This document shows positions 29,030 through 41,527 of a stretch of DNA of 64,000 nt, in pieces. Source of the stretch: Anarhynchus alexandrinus (lineage: Eukaryota > Chordata > Aves > Charadriiformes > Charadriidae); NCBI GenBank assembly GCA_008711295.1, contig VUYV01000069.1, positions 769,667-833,666 on the forward strand, in the 5' to 3' direction. The first letter of the stretch is position 1, and every line of letters starts with the position of its first letter. The notes beneath the pieces are model-generated. The model saw only the letters and a program-made list of their open reading frames with translations, was not told where the DNA came from and made no database searches. A program made the translations under genes and the position numbers.

Positions 29030-29320
29030 CCAGGTCAGATCTTTTCATTTTACTTGCAGTGAACAAACAGTACTTTGAGAGCTGTCCAATTAATAGCAGC
29101 TAAAAAGCTGAATTAATTTACTCTTTTGTGGACAAAATAAGATGTTATGTAAATTACTTCTCATCTTCAAAGTTGTCTGCAGATAAAGCTCATTAAAATC
29201 AGTTTTATGTCAGTGCCACTCCCTTGACGTCAGCTAAATTATTCCCAATGCATACTTCCACATGTGTGATTAATGTCAGACCTAATAACCAGCTAATCAC
29301 AGTGGAAACCATAATGCTTT
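29030..29320. promoter_or_regulatory. Candidate conserved non-coding element (enhancer-like)
   Basis: The stretch has a perfect CRE palindrome TGACGTCA at 29,225-29,232 and a dense set of AATTAA/TAAT/ATTA homeodomain-type cores (for example near 29,090, 29,110, 29,238, 29,270 and 29,294). A near-octamer sequence ATGCAT lies close to the CRE. Such mixtures are typical of developmental enhancers in long introns. Motif density in AT-rich DNA is partly expected by chance. Only the CRE is distinctive. Confidence 0.3.
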
Positions 29321-31211
29321 CGCTTATTTCCTTCTAGGAATTACAAAACCTGCCAAGGGTGCAATGTACCTTAAAGTTATGGTAAATCAGTAGATCTAAC
29401 TTCTTTCTATTTTCAGCATCAACTGGAAAGTTTCACTGTAACACAAGCTTCAAGAGCAGAATTTTGAATTATAAAAGTTTGGTAAAATGGAACAAAAATT
29501 GTTAATACTTGTGACTGAGAAAGAGGAAGGGCAATCTTGAAATAAAGATGACTACTTCTGCAGAAATAGTTCACTCAGTTATAATAAATACATTTGCCAT
29601 TGGAATTGCATACAGGAAGTTAGTGAAAATTGTCATGAAATGCATATGATGTAACACATTTTTCATTACTATTTTTATAAGAATTGAAAAATGGGATTGA
29701 ACTTGGTCCCAGTGGAACAAATAAAACCTCAACAGAAGTATATTAGAATACAAAAAGAAAATCCAAAATTCAAACTGACTACAGTTCAATTCCAAATGTA
29801 AAACTAAGATTGATAGTAAGTTGAGGAAAATGTTTCATAGGTCAATGACTTCCCATTGCAATTTCACACTGCAGTACCGGTTGTCCAAGAGTTCTGTTGT
29901 CATAAAAACCCTGTTGCTTGGAGTTTCTGTAAATGGACTCTACAGATGCAGATGAGTAATAGTCACCAGAAAACAGCAGGCTAGAAAGAGCAAACATACA
30001 TGCCAAGAAGGAGGATGTAAAAGTCTACCAAACACAAGCTCTGGAGATTTGTCGTGCTGTTGCATCTTTAAGAAATGAAAGAAGACTCAGTCTGCTGAGC
30101 ATGCATAAGGCCACCAGCATACGCTAGCACCAACGAAGGGCTGTGCAACTCAGACCACATCTGAGGTAGCAGAGGCATCTGTGTGCCATCAGATGCACCA
30201 GGACTGCACGTGATGCTGCGGAAACCCCGTGGGGGACTCTCTGCTGGCCTAGAAGCCACTGTCACACCAGCACAGCTTTGCCCTGTGAGTAAACTGCTGG
30301 GCTGGCCTCCACCCGGGTGACAGTGAGTGACTGCACGTGTGGCAGAGTCTGTGTAACAGTGTGTACCTGTGGGTGTGAGAACACTGGAGGGGAATAAGCA
30401 AATGTACCGTGTGAATAATTACCAGCTTTTAATAATAGCTTGATTCTATTCATAATAAAAGCTGAATTAATAAAAGTTGTTCTAATAAATTTTCATTGGC
30501 ATCTATCTCTCCCTGACTCACTCCCTGTCAGGGAAGGAGAATTTAAAAGTGTATTTGGATGCTCTAAATGAGATTAGGACCCGATCTTCCTACACACGCT
30601 GATATGCTTTACAATACCTGCAGAAGAATGTGGTTTTTTCAACATGTGGTTTTGTTCATCATACAATTTAAGCTATCTCTGAAAATAAAACATTTCTTTG
30701 AGTATATTAAGACTTTTATTAAGAAGAAAAGGTACTACGAACTCCAAGACATTATCAGCTCAGATCTTGTATCCAATGCATGAAGGGACTCCTCTAGGCT
30801 CACAGAATGACAGATTTTGGTGAATTCTGTAATTCTGACTTGAAGCACACTGAAATTTGTACCCATACACACTGCCAAAATCTTCAATAACTATTAGAAG
30901 CAAAATACACTTTTAAATGTCTTTCAGAAGTAATATCCTGCAAAACAACTCATCATTAACTCCACTGTTGCTCCACTTAAAATAAAACCAACAAAGCAAA
31001 ACAAAAAAGAAAAACCCAAACAAATGTAATTCATATTACATAAGCCTCATTGCTAAATCATCTGTGAAGTCTGAACTGGCAACACTCCTAAAAAAGTATT
31101 GTATTGACAACTACAATTCTTATGTAATTAACAAGCGTCAAGTGATATTAAAATACAACTGTACTAAACAAGTATATTTACATACCTAGCTCTATAAAAT
31201 ATTAAAAAAAG

Positions 31212-31237
31212 TTAGTTGCATAATTTAGTTGCATAAT
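31212..31237 (+). repeat. 13-base perfect tandem duplication
   Basis: The unit ttagttgcataat occurs twice back to back (31,212-31,224 and 31,225-31,237). Confidence 0.9.
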
Positions 31238-31994
31238 TGCTGTATCAATATTTTATTGCTAAAAGATGTGGGGGGGTTATTCTTTCGGACGAATAAGGCT
31301 TAAGAGGAGGGAACAAAGTATTGACACCAAATGTATATGAAGTTAGAACACAAGATGCTCATCAGGTCGGAGAGCGTTACAAAAAGAATCAAGTATTTGC
31401 TGACCATCTTGAAGACTAATCCTTTACCGTCAGCAACATGCATAATGACATTGGTTTAAACAAAAAATAAAGAAGTATTTTCTTAGAAATTCCTAAATGG
31501 CTTCAAATATTATATAAAGAACAGTTAATTCATCTGTCCTAAGAATCATACATTTCTTGAAAGAAAATTCCTATACCATGAATTTAAAGGAGGAGCTGGG
31601 TTGTTCAATGAGCAAGACATCAAAATATTCCTATGCTTTCCATACATGCCTTAATGTTTTTAATTGTACCATTTTCACTTTCCAGTCTTTCATCAGGTTT
31701 CTATACCTACTTAATGGACCTTATTATTGCTATTCATACAAAGTATGTTTGTACAGCAGCCTGATTCTGAGTGACACACAGAAGTGCTGCTTCAATGAAA
31801 ATTAATTTATAAGCATATTCCTAACAAATTATCTGAACAATAGAAATAACTTGCAACAGAATCTCAGAATAATATTTTCTCCTCTAATTTGCATACAGAG
31901 AACTTTTCTTCCTCATCTTCCAGTAAGCTGGAAGAAAAAAGAAGGAGCAAAGAATCATAATTTCAGATGCACAGTATAGAAATGTTATTTTTAA

Positions 31995-32022
31995 GGGGGG
32001 GGGGGGGGGGGGGGGAAAAAAN
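31995..32022 (+). repeat. G21 homopolymer followed by A6 and an ambiguous base
   Basis: Twenty-one consecutive G (31,995-32,015), six A, then N at 32,022. Length is unreliable in such tracts. It can form a G-quadruplex. Confidence 0.95.
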
Positions 32023-35000
32023 AAACTGACTTTTTTTTTCCCCATGTGCAGGATTATCTTTTGCCACTCATTTCACACAGGTACCCCTAAAGTTTTTCCC
32101 AATTGGCACCCACTTTACCTTTCAAACATTCTTAGACTGGTTTTCAAAAATATTGGTGGGACTGAGCTGTCAATTCTTGGTTGGTTCAGCAAAACACAAG
32201 TCATTCTGAGGACAAGTACTTCTTCCTCATGCTGCCTACATGTATGCACTCTTTCTTTGAGAAAACTGAATAATGGCCGATTTTATCTGGAAAAGGAAAA
32301 GAGCTTGTCTTAAAAAGACTATATTGTAGCATAAGAGAAGGAGGCAATTTCCTTACCCAACTTCTATGCCAATTACCAAGCTGTGCAGCTTACAACTCTC
32401 ACTTACTGGAAGCTAGCACCTGCCAACTGTCACTAGACTAACAGAAAAAAAGAGACACAGTCATGTTTATACACACTTCTGCAGTCACAATTAACATAAA
32501 ACCCCCCAGTATTTGCAACTGTCTGTAAAACGAGAAGATAATATTTCTAAAAGTCTGAAACAAATATTTCTGCTTTTATATGAGAAATGAGAAAACATTT
32601 AAACCCAAAGCTCTGGATGAGCAATTTAAGAAACTGATCTATAAAGGATTCCTTCATTGCTTTCAGCTGTCTTCTAAGGCAGCCTTCTAGGTTTGACTAA
32701 CTGATAACTAGAATACAGATGTTTCTACTTATCTACATGCAATAAAGCAAAACCTTGCACCTAAAAAGCTCATCCTTGTAAGTGTCCCTATCTTCCTACC
32801 AACTAACTGAAATATAAATTAATTGGCAGACTACGATTCCTCCCTCAGAAGTGGTCCAATTATATACAGTAGGTCACAAATGCATGCAAAAATGTGTACA
32901 GTATGCCAAATAAGAAAGAGTATCTTTATGTGGAAACATTTATAATGTAGAAGTATAGGAAGAGCAATAAAATTGTTTAAAATATAACAGCAACAACGGA
33001 ATTACAAATACTTAGAAAACAGGGCATTTTGTGCATGCAAAAGTGAAAGGTTTTAACAAAAAGCATAGTCCATAGTTTCAGTGTATTCAATCAAGCAGTT
33101 TCTTGAATTGCTTGGCTCAAATTAGTTTCAGATTTTTTTCTATTAAATCTTCACATAATGATTAAAAATAATAACCCTGATATATTAATTTGCATCTTTG
33201 ATTTGATTATATGCTCCTGTACTTAATACAAGAAAATCTGTCATTATATGGTATGTTCTTCATACATATAAAGTGTTCTTCATCCTTCTTTATTTTTTTA
33301 AGAATTTTGAGAGATGGCAGGCTTACAGGTCAAATTATGAATTAGGTAGCAGGTTTCCATATTACATCCTGGCATCAGTTGAAGCCCAGCAAGCCTTCTG
33401 AGATGCTGCTGTTCCGATGTCACCTTTCAATTAACAGCAAACATGTTCACAGACCAAGTCAAGACCTCCAATTCTTGGGAGTCTTTCACAAGAACAAAGT
33501 CTGAAAGACAACTACCTCTAAGCAGACAGATAATTTCACAGGTAACTCTGTTCCAAATTGGAAGAATCCTGAAGGGCCTAACATGACAACTGCAGGAACA
33601 TAAGAATTGGCTGCACTCCTACTACTTGTTGAAATCTGACTCAGATGAATCTGGTTTTGAGACACTGTCAGTAAACTTACCAGTGGTCCTAATCCAGACT
33701 CGGGCAAAATCAGACTATTTATTTTAAATCAATGATGTGAATTTAAGCTCACGCAGACAACTTTAGACTGCAGAACAGGCTAGGAAAATTAAGAAATGAG
33801 TGTTAGCACTCGTTATCTACTACCTCTCATCATTCCCTACCCCTAGGAGTGACATCAGATTTACCCAAGGGGTTCTCCCCAGACCACCAAGAGAACTTCC
33901 AGGGAAGACGAGAGAACCACCCGGGATGAAAGCCAGGTTTACAAGTTTTAATGGGCCATGAATTCAGAGACAAGCATGAACACAAACAATACTAACATAT
34001 CCAGCAACAGAAAAATTTGCTATTTGCCAGGAAGATTAAATAACATTTTAAAATATTACCCAAATGCACACATTGGCATTTTCTCACATGTACTAAACAG
34101 ATTCTCAGGGAAAAATCCCACAGAACAGGAACAATGAAGTCAGAATAAAAAAAAACAAACCACAACTGTAGATTAACAGACATAAAGCCACAAACATAAA
34201 CACATTTTTTACATAAGTGTTTAGCAACATCCTGAAGGGATGTTTAGAAGAAGCACAAGTGTCTATGTTCTGCGAGGTTACTCCCAACACCTAAATATCG
34301 TTACTCTATACTACGTTAAACGTCTTCAGCCAGAGTGGTCAGTCCAGCCCAAAACTTGCATCTGGATGATAAAGGTTAAAGACCTAATGTTAACAGCTAA
34401 TGAAAAGCCCTCTCATTTAAATCTGCCTCTATTTAACTCTGAAAAGCCCTTAATGAATTTTGTGATAAAACTTTTAGATGAATAAGACAAAGTGACAAGA
34501 AAAAATTATTGGGAATGTGTATTTAACAATTGATTCTCGCAGAGCAGACATGAATTAGCCCCTGGACTCTCTGGAATGATAACCTGTGTTTTATGAAGCT
34601 GAACTGAAATTACCCTGCCGGTAAACCAAAATTTCCAAAATGTAGTTTTTTAGCTATACAGATAACAAAATAATTTAAAGGGAAATATGGTTATCTTCGA
34701 CTACAATGTCTCCAAGTGAAACCACCAAATAACTGCTCTTTAGCTGCTTGCACACCCCATTAAATAGCACAATATCTAGCTAGGACCCACACAATACATG
34801 TCTTCCCCTTTTTATAAAAAGTGATTTGGTATCTATAAAAAAATATTAATACCTCATTTACTATGAAAATCCTTGAAAAACAGGCCAAGAATATCCTAAT
34901 TGTCTGGAGTGCTTTAGTTTAAACAGTCACAAACAAGTAGCAAAATAGTTCTACCTAGAAGTGTGCTGACCTGAGCAAGGAGCTGTCGAGAGACAGGTGC

Positions 35001-38000
35001 CAAACTGCTGAAATAAAAATTACATTTCAAGGTGCTCCATATCCTTCACTCTACTTACATTAATCCACCAGTTTTTCTTCAAGATGGTTTGCAAAGAATG
35101 TCTGAAAGCTAAGTAGTTCTGTAACATAAAATACTGTGGGTGCTTTGATAGTATTAAATAACAACACAACAATAAATTGTGACCTGTTCTCATTGGTTTA
35201 TGAGGTATACTAGAATTATTTTGACAGTAGACAAAAAGGCATATATATTTTTTCCATACTTTCCTTTCTTCTCTTGTCACAACAGTACCATTAAACATTA
35301 GCCTAGATGCGGAAAAAGAGTGCTTGGTGTTTAAAAGAAAAACCCAAAACCAAAAAAATCACAGACATAAGAAACCTTAGTAACTATTTGCAGGCTTTAT
35401 CTAATCATTGTCAGTTTAAATACCATCAGTTAGCAACATTGCCAAGGATAAGATCAGCTAAAAAATACTCAGTAGGCCACAAAAGCTTGCTACACACATA
35501 TAAATAAAACTGAGGTAACACACTGAAGCATGGTTCTTTCAGACTTGTCCTAGTTTAAAAAAAATAATCCTAAACCTCTGTGCATCCTTCCAGTATACTC
35601 ATAGGCAAGGTCTGAATTATATTAAGCTGCTGTAACTTCAGATACAAATGTCACATTGGATTGGAGTTAATCACTCTGAAGGGAAAAAAAAGTCTTTATA
35701 TCTTCTGAATGCTTCAAATAAGATCTCATAGAAATGAGACAAAACAGGTTTTATGGTTCAGCCACATTTAAGGCTGGGTCAGCTGGTCTGTAGAGAACCC
35801 ACAGAATGTGTTACAATAAAAGGATGTGAAGGGAAATGGGAACAGCTGTGCTTTATTACAAACCTGGGGCTGTTTTAACTACAAAACTTTCATTATGCCT
35901 TTAAGTTTCTGTAGGACACTCTGCCATTCTAAGCAGCAGATTCAAAACTCCCATTTCCACAACAACAAAATACTTGGTTTAGTCAGATTTATCTTCTTCT
36001 GTATCTCACCTATACAGCTAAGTGCAAACCAATCTTTCTGCTCAGACATACCACTTTCCTCCATGCCTAAAAATCACATTTTGTTATCACACAGCCTAAT
36101 AATAAATGAACTGGCAAATTGCTGGTAATGAAAATGCAATCAAGTCTTTTTCATTCAAAACCCTTCAGTCATCTCAAGTATTCTTAGCTAATAAAACACA
36201 GATCACCATCACATTAAAAGCAAAAAGCTATTTAATATTTTTAAAACAATTAACCTCTCCGCTATCCCAGAGGGAGAGTTTACACTGGTCTTCCTCCTGA
36301 TTCATATTCAATATGATTTTTCCACGAAGAAACAGGGAGAAATACTTCAGTTCAAGAAAATCCCTCAAGTAATGACTTTTTTGCACATACTGGCACAAGG
36401 TCCCCAGAAGAATAAAAAGCATCCATTACCAAGTATACTTTATTTTTCTTGTTAATTTAATTAAGCAATGCAAGTACCTCAAAGTACTATTTACACTGAC
36501 ATTTTAATAATCTCATTAGTAACTTCTAAACTCATTTCTTAAAAATCATCCTACTTGAGATTATCTGTTTCCCTTTTCTTTTGTTATTTTGGGGGTATTT
36601 ATTAGAATGGAGAACTTTCTTCTTCAGTCCACTGTCTTCAGGCAAATAGAAGGGCATTGGGAAAAAAAAAAGACCACGCGTATAGATATGTTTCTGTATG
36701 TATATAAATATATGTTAATGTAATGATAACTGAATGAGGCCAGATCAATGTGTCAGATGAGACAGTTATGCAATTTTCATAAAAAAAAATCCATTATGCA
36801 ATTTTTTTATGATTCTAATTAGGTTTTGTCAGTGCTTTCCAGATTCTTATTTTGTAAATACCAGCTACTTAAAAGAAAATTAATTCTTCATCTAAACCGC
36901 TAATGCTATGCTTACACAGATAAACCAGTTATAAAAATACAAGAATTTGAGATAAATTGGTTGTGATATGAATTATTCACCATATACTGTAATTTTTCAG
37001 TTAATGCATCAGTAAATTTTGCAAAAATCTACTTTTCAATGGGGCAGATGAACATCAAGAAATGTGAGAGGCGATGAACTATGATGATGAGCCAAAGAAC
37101 CAAGAATCTTATGCAGAATTCCCTCCATAACTCTGAGGGCAAGTCTCTTCTCCTAGATTGACTTAATTTAAAAAAAAAAAAGTATCCATCTGACAAGACC
37201 TGAAATGGGAGATTTTTAAACAACAAAGTATAACTGAACTATGACCCCAGTTGTTTAGAATAGAAGTCAGCATTGGCACTATTCTACCAGTTATTCATTA
37301 GTGGTTTCGGGCTTTTTCTTGTTTTGGCAAGAGCTGGCACAGTTCTTCTGTGTTATATAAAGAGTAAAGAAAGAAACAAAAGCAATCAGAAATAAATTCA
37401 TAAATAACTTTTTAAGCTCAGATAATGCTGAACTTTCACATTAATCAGTCTTTAGTTTGCGATTTTCAAAATCAACATATTACAGTCAAGCTGTAGACTA
37501 ATTTTGCCATTGTGATAGTCTGATTATGCCTTTTCCAGGGATATCACTGCTACAACAACTGTAAGTGGCAGATCTGGATACTGATTCAAAATATTAATAC
37601 ATTAAAAATTTTTGAAAAATTACAGGGCTGGGAAAAGTCAGAGGGGAAAAAGGTATAATAAAAATCAAGAGCAAAGAGAGTTCAGGAAGTGACAAGGGGG
37701 AAAAGGAGTATTTCGGAATGCCTGGCTTCCCAAGATCTATTTCAACAGCAGCTGGTGTCCCTTGGAGCTCCTTTATAATGAAAATCTGAAGTAGAAACTG
37801 TTCAATACTCCAAAGTTCATTTTTATAAAAGAACTAAACTGTAGACAGCTGATGAAAGGGGAGCTGAGCTTCTGGCAATAGCACCAGAGAGTGATGGCCT
37901 TATTCTTCACAAGAAATACAGAAAACAAAAAATGTGTATTTCTAGCTGTTCTTTCTTGTTTCTCTTAATCCTTATTATTTTATTTTTGCTTTGCTCAAAA

Positions 38001-39275
38001 ATGTTCATAATGAAAAAATTTAATACTTTAGTATTACAGTACTAATACCAACAGCATCGAGTCTTCCAGCTTTTAGAAACAGCAAGCCTTATCAACAGGG
38101 AAGTTATCCTACTAGGCACTTTTAGAAGTTCACTAATAATGGTTGGTAAAGGAAAATACAGGTTTGATCTTTGACATATCGAGACATTTAATTTCTTTTC
38201 AACTTTCAACAGCTAGTAGCTGGCAAGACAACTAACAGCCTTTATCAAAACAAAGTCAGCTTTATTTCAAGTTTCAAAGAAGCACACTACTTGGCTTACT
38301 ACTACTACTACTCAGTTATCTAGAAAGAAGTCTTCATTAATAAATATTTAGGGTATAAGGCTGCTTCTTTTTTCTCATGCAGGAAACAAAAGAAATTATT
38401 TTTTTTCTCCTAGGCTGTGATTAGCCCTCAACATGAAAAGCCTGAAGAACAGACATAGTGAAAAACAAAACTATACACAAAAGGTGAATTTATCATATTC
38501 ATAGAAACAAGATAGCTTTCAAAAAAAATGATGTATTCATCAGTGCATCACATATTACTCGAGTTATAAGCAGGCATGCCAAAAAAATCATTGGGTTTAC
38601 AGAACACAGAAGTTTAAAATGACATGGACTTCTTTCCCAGTTGCGGTAAATCCAAAATTTCCCATCTCACTGCAGCTGATGTGTTAAAACCACTCCCTCT
38701 TCTGTTGTCCCATCCCTCTGCTTGAGGCAGGGCACCATGTTATCTCCCTCATTCAGCAAGCACTGATCATTCCCAGAAAGATTAGCACCTTAACTAGGTA
38801 CAACATTGAGACAACATTAACAACCTGTTCCACTTACCTACATCCAGTGTTTGTTTTAAATATTCACATTCAGTTTATGTGTGTTAGATTTTGTTTGAAA
38901 AATACAAGTTTCATAATTTAAAACAGCTATATTAATAAAAGGGATCCTTTCTTCTGATGAAATTGGAGACATATCATTACCAAAGTACTACAACTCATTA
39001 CAACATGCCAATGTTAACTGACCAAGCTACTGAATCCTGTTACTAACTCCCATAAAACAGACCTATAATATAACATCAAGGCTACCTAATGCACACAGCA
39101 AATCTAGCAGTACATTTAAATACAATTACCAATGAAAACTAAAAAGGGAATTCAGTCTGTAATATAAAATATTTCTATTTCATTCAGACATTAAACATTT
39201 TGCCTGTTCGTACAGCTATCCTTCCCCTTTCAAAAAGTACTGTTCAGACTGTATATTGATGTTTCCCCCTTATAG

Positions 39276-39497
39276 AGAATGATAGGATAACGTCATAGGA
39301 TAACTCATGTTGTAAGGGACATCAGGAGGTTTCTAGCTCAACCTCCTGCTCAAAGCAGGGTCAGCTACGACATCAGATCAGTTGCTGGGGGCTTTATCCG
39401 TTTGAGTCTTGAAAACTTCCAAGGAGGGAAACTGCACAATTTCTCTGTTCCAATGCTTGACTGAATATGTCAACACCTTTCCTTGATTTTTACAAAC
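39276..39497 (-). mobile_element. CR1 LINE fragment, older subfamily, 3' end
   Basis: The plus strand carries the reverse complement of a CR1 3' end. Diagnostic blocks are 'cctcctgctcaaagcagggtcagctac', here with scattered changes, 'gggctttatcc', and 'gtcttgaaaacttccaaggagggaaactgcacaa'-like text, given here as landmarks only. A short duplication of the terminal unit (ataggataa... ataggataa) occurs at 39,283-39,306. Divergence is higher than in the copy at 40.39 kb, so it is older or of another subfamily. No coding capacity remains. Confidence 0.85.
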
Positions 39498-40387
39498 AAA
39501 TTAAATTCAGCAGTTGTTAAGATGAAGTGCATTACTCAAATTTTATGGATAGGAAAACAATTTCATGAGGAAACTAATACAGCAGTAAATTGAGGTACAT
39601 GCCTAACAACTTTGAGTACTGGCTTGACCAGGAATCAACAGCAATTTAGTTATGCTTGTGTTCAACTATTCTGCTAAACTGGAGAAAATGGAATTGTTTA
39701 TGGTAAAGCAGGATGTTTCCAGTAAAGGTATAAAAAGAACACCCATGTCATGACTAAATCATGATCTCTATGCTACAAGCTAACTCCTTTCCATGGGAAC
39801 AACACATAATCTGGCCACTATGTGTCAATTATAAAAGTATTACATAAATACAAGCAAAGAATTTATCAAATATATATATTTATATTTCTTCATTTCAACA
39901 CTGCACTGCTCATATGAGCTTTTAAGAAGATTCCACAGATACTAAAATGTGACATATTGTCTCACATTAATTATCATATTCAGTCTGTGGTGCAAACCAT
40001 AACTCATCTATGCCCCCCATTTCAGACACAAGAGCTACTAAGTTATTGCAAGTAGTATTTTTATCACATCAAAACGACTACCTTATGTAAACAAGATACT
40101 ATGGTGCAGTGGTAACTCCACCAGTCACAGTTTTATTCAGATCTCAATTCAGTGAGAGGCTTACATCTTCTTTTTGTAAATATTTCTCTGAAGTACCTAT
40201 AACAAAATCTTAACATAAAATGAAAAAAAAAAAGTATAAACCCAAACCAAATGCAAACTATTTGATTTGCCAGCCCAGAACCCCCCAAAACTTAGCAGAG
40301 TTAAGCAAAAATACAGTATCTGCTCCAGTCAGAATTGCTGATGTCTCTTCATAATTAGGACTATTTAAGTTGCTTAGCATTTCTGAT

Positions 40388-40650
40388 CACAGAATCACAG
40401 AATGGTCAGGGTTGGAAGAGACCTCTGGAGATCATCTAGTCCAACCCCCCTGCCCGAGCAGGGTCACCTACAGCAAGTTGCACAGGACGGCATCCATGCG
40501 GGTTTTGAATGTCTCCAGAGCGAGAGACTCCACAACCTCTCTGGGCAGCCTGTGCCAGTGCTCTGCCACCCTCAAAGTAAAGAAGTTCCTCCTCATGTTA
40601 AGATGGAACTTCCTATACTCAAGTTTGTGCCCGTTACCTCTTGTCCTAAA
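40388..40650 (-). mobile_element. CR1 LINE fragment, 3' end
   Basis: The plus strand begins with a doubled terminal unit (cacagaatcacagaatgg), then the core 'gggttggaagagacc', and ends near 'cctcttgtcct' at about 40,649. This is the reverse complement of a CR1 3' end from a subfamily common in birds. It differs from the 15.97-kb copy in the core, with text of the cgagcagggtcacc type in place of accactaaaccatg. Open frames across it on either strand are shadows of the element. It lies only 0.9 kb from the older copy at 39.28 kb in the same orientation, but the two are different subfamilies and therefore independent insertions. Confidence 0.92.
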
Positions 40651-41500
40651 TGTTTACTACTACCTAAAACTTTGGCAAAGTAAGTGTCCTGTCTGTCCTT
40701 GCTTTCTGCCAATGCATATATAGAAACACATACTCACATGCCTCATTGAACAATTTGTGCAAGAGTTCAATTTCAAAAGGAACAATGGAGGAAAAACACA
40801 TCAATATTTTTCCTCTTTCTTTCCGCAGAAGTGTCTTTTACTTCAAAGTGACTATAGCTTGAAGCCATCGACGTAGGCAAGCTTTGAGTTAATGTTACAC
40901 TTTTTCCTGTATCTCTAAAAATGTACCAAAAACTAATGAACTTCTAAGAAGGAAGTACTGTGTTGCTTCAGTGCAGAAGAACAAAAGCCACCTTACCGTC
41001 TACAAAGACGAGTAAAAATTGAGACCAGTGTCTGGTAAAAGCACAGAAAAAGTGACTGGAGACCGAGAAGAGAAGGAGACTAGACTGGACTGACGTAGCA
41101 AACCAAGAAGAGGAAGCTCTGGGGAATCAAGAGAAGTAAACGGAAAGAATGCTAACAAGCAAAAAGCAGGGAGAGACGAGACTGGCTGAGACAAAAAATT
41201 GAAGACAAATTTGGAATAGTCAAGACCAGGAATACCTAAAAAATGAAGACTGAGATTGACTACAGGAGGATATGGAGACTGTCCTTAGGATACCTGTATA
41301 AAGGATAAAGTGAAAAGGACTGTACTTGCAGAAGACTGGCAAAAAAAGCTCTCATCCACCATGATACATTTTCTCTAAAGCTTTGAACAGAAAGGACTCC
41401 AGTCTTTCACCACTTTTCCACTATTAGAAATACTTGTGCAAATGCACTACAAACTATGCCATTCTGCTTTATCACTGGTATATATAAATGGGACTGCACT

Positions 41501-41527
41501 CTCATAATGCTATCACTCATAATGCTA
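41501..41527 (+). repeat. Short direct repeat, 15-base period
   Basis: The string ctcataatgcta occurs at 41,501-41,512 and 41,516-41,527. Confidence 0.85.

Larger units (their letters stand above)
29321..39275. other. AT-rich non-coding DNA with one GC-richer patch
   Basis: A GC-richer patch lies at about 30.08-30.40 kb, including the short strings CCCGGGTGACAG and CACGTG. The G21 run is at 32.0 kb. Open frames up to 100 aa (35,826-36,128) are not protein-like. No other repeats were recognised. Confidence 0.6.

Noticed and set aside
40370..40723. 117-codon plus-strand frame
   Set aside because: Antisense translation of a CR1 3' end; frequently mispredicted as a gene in birds.
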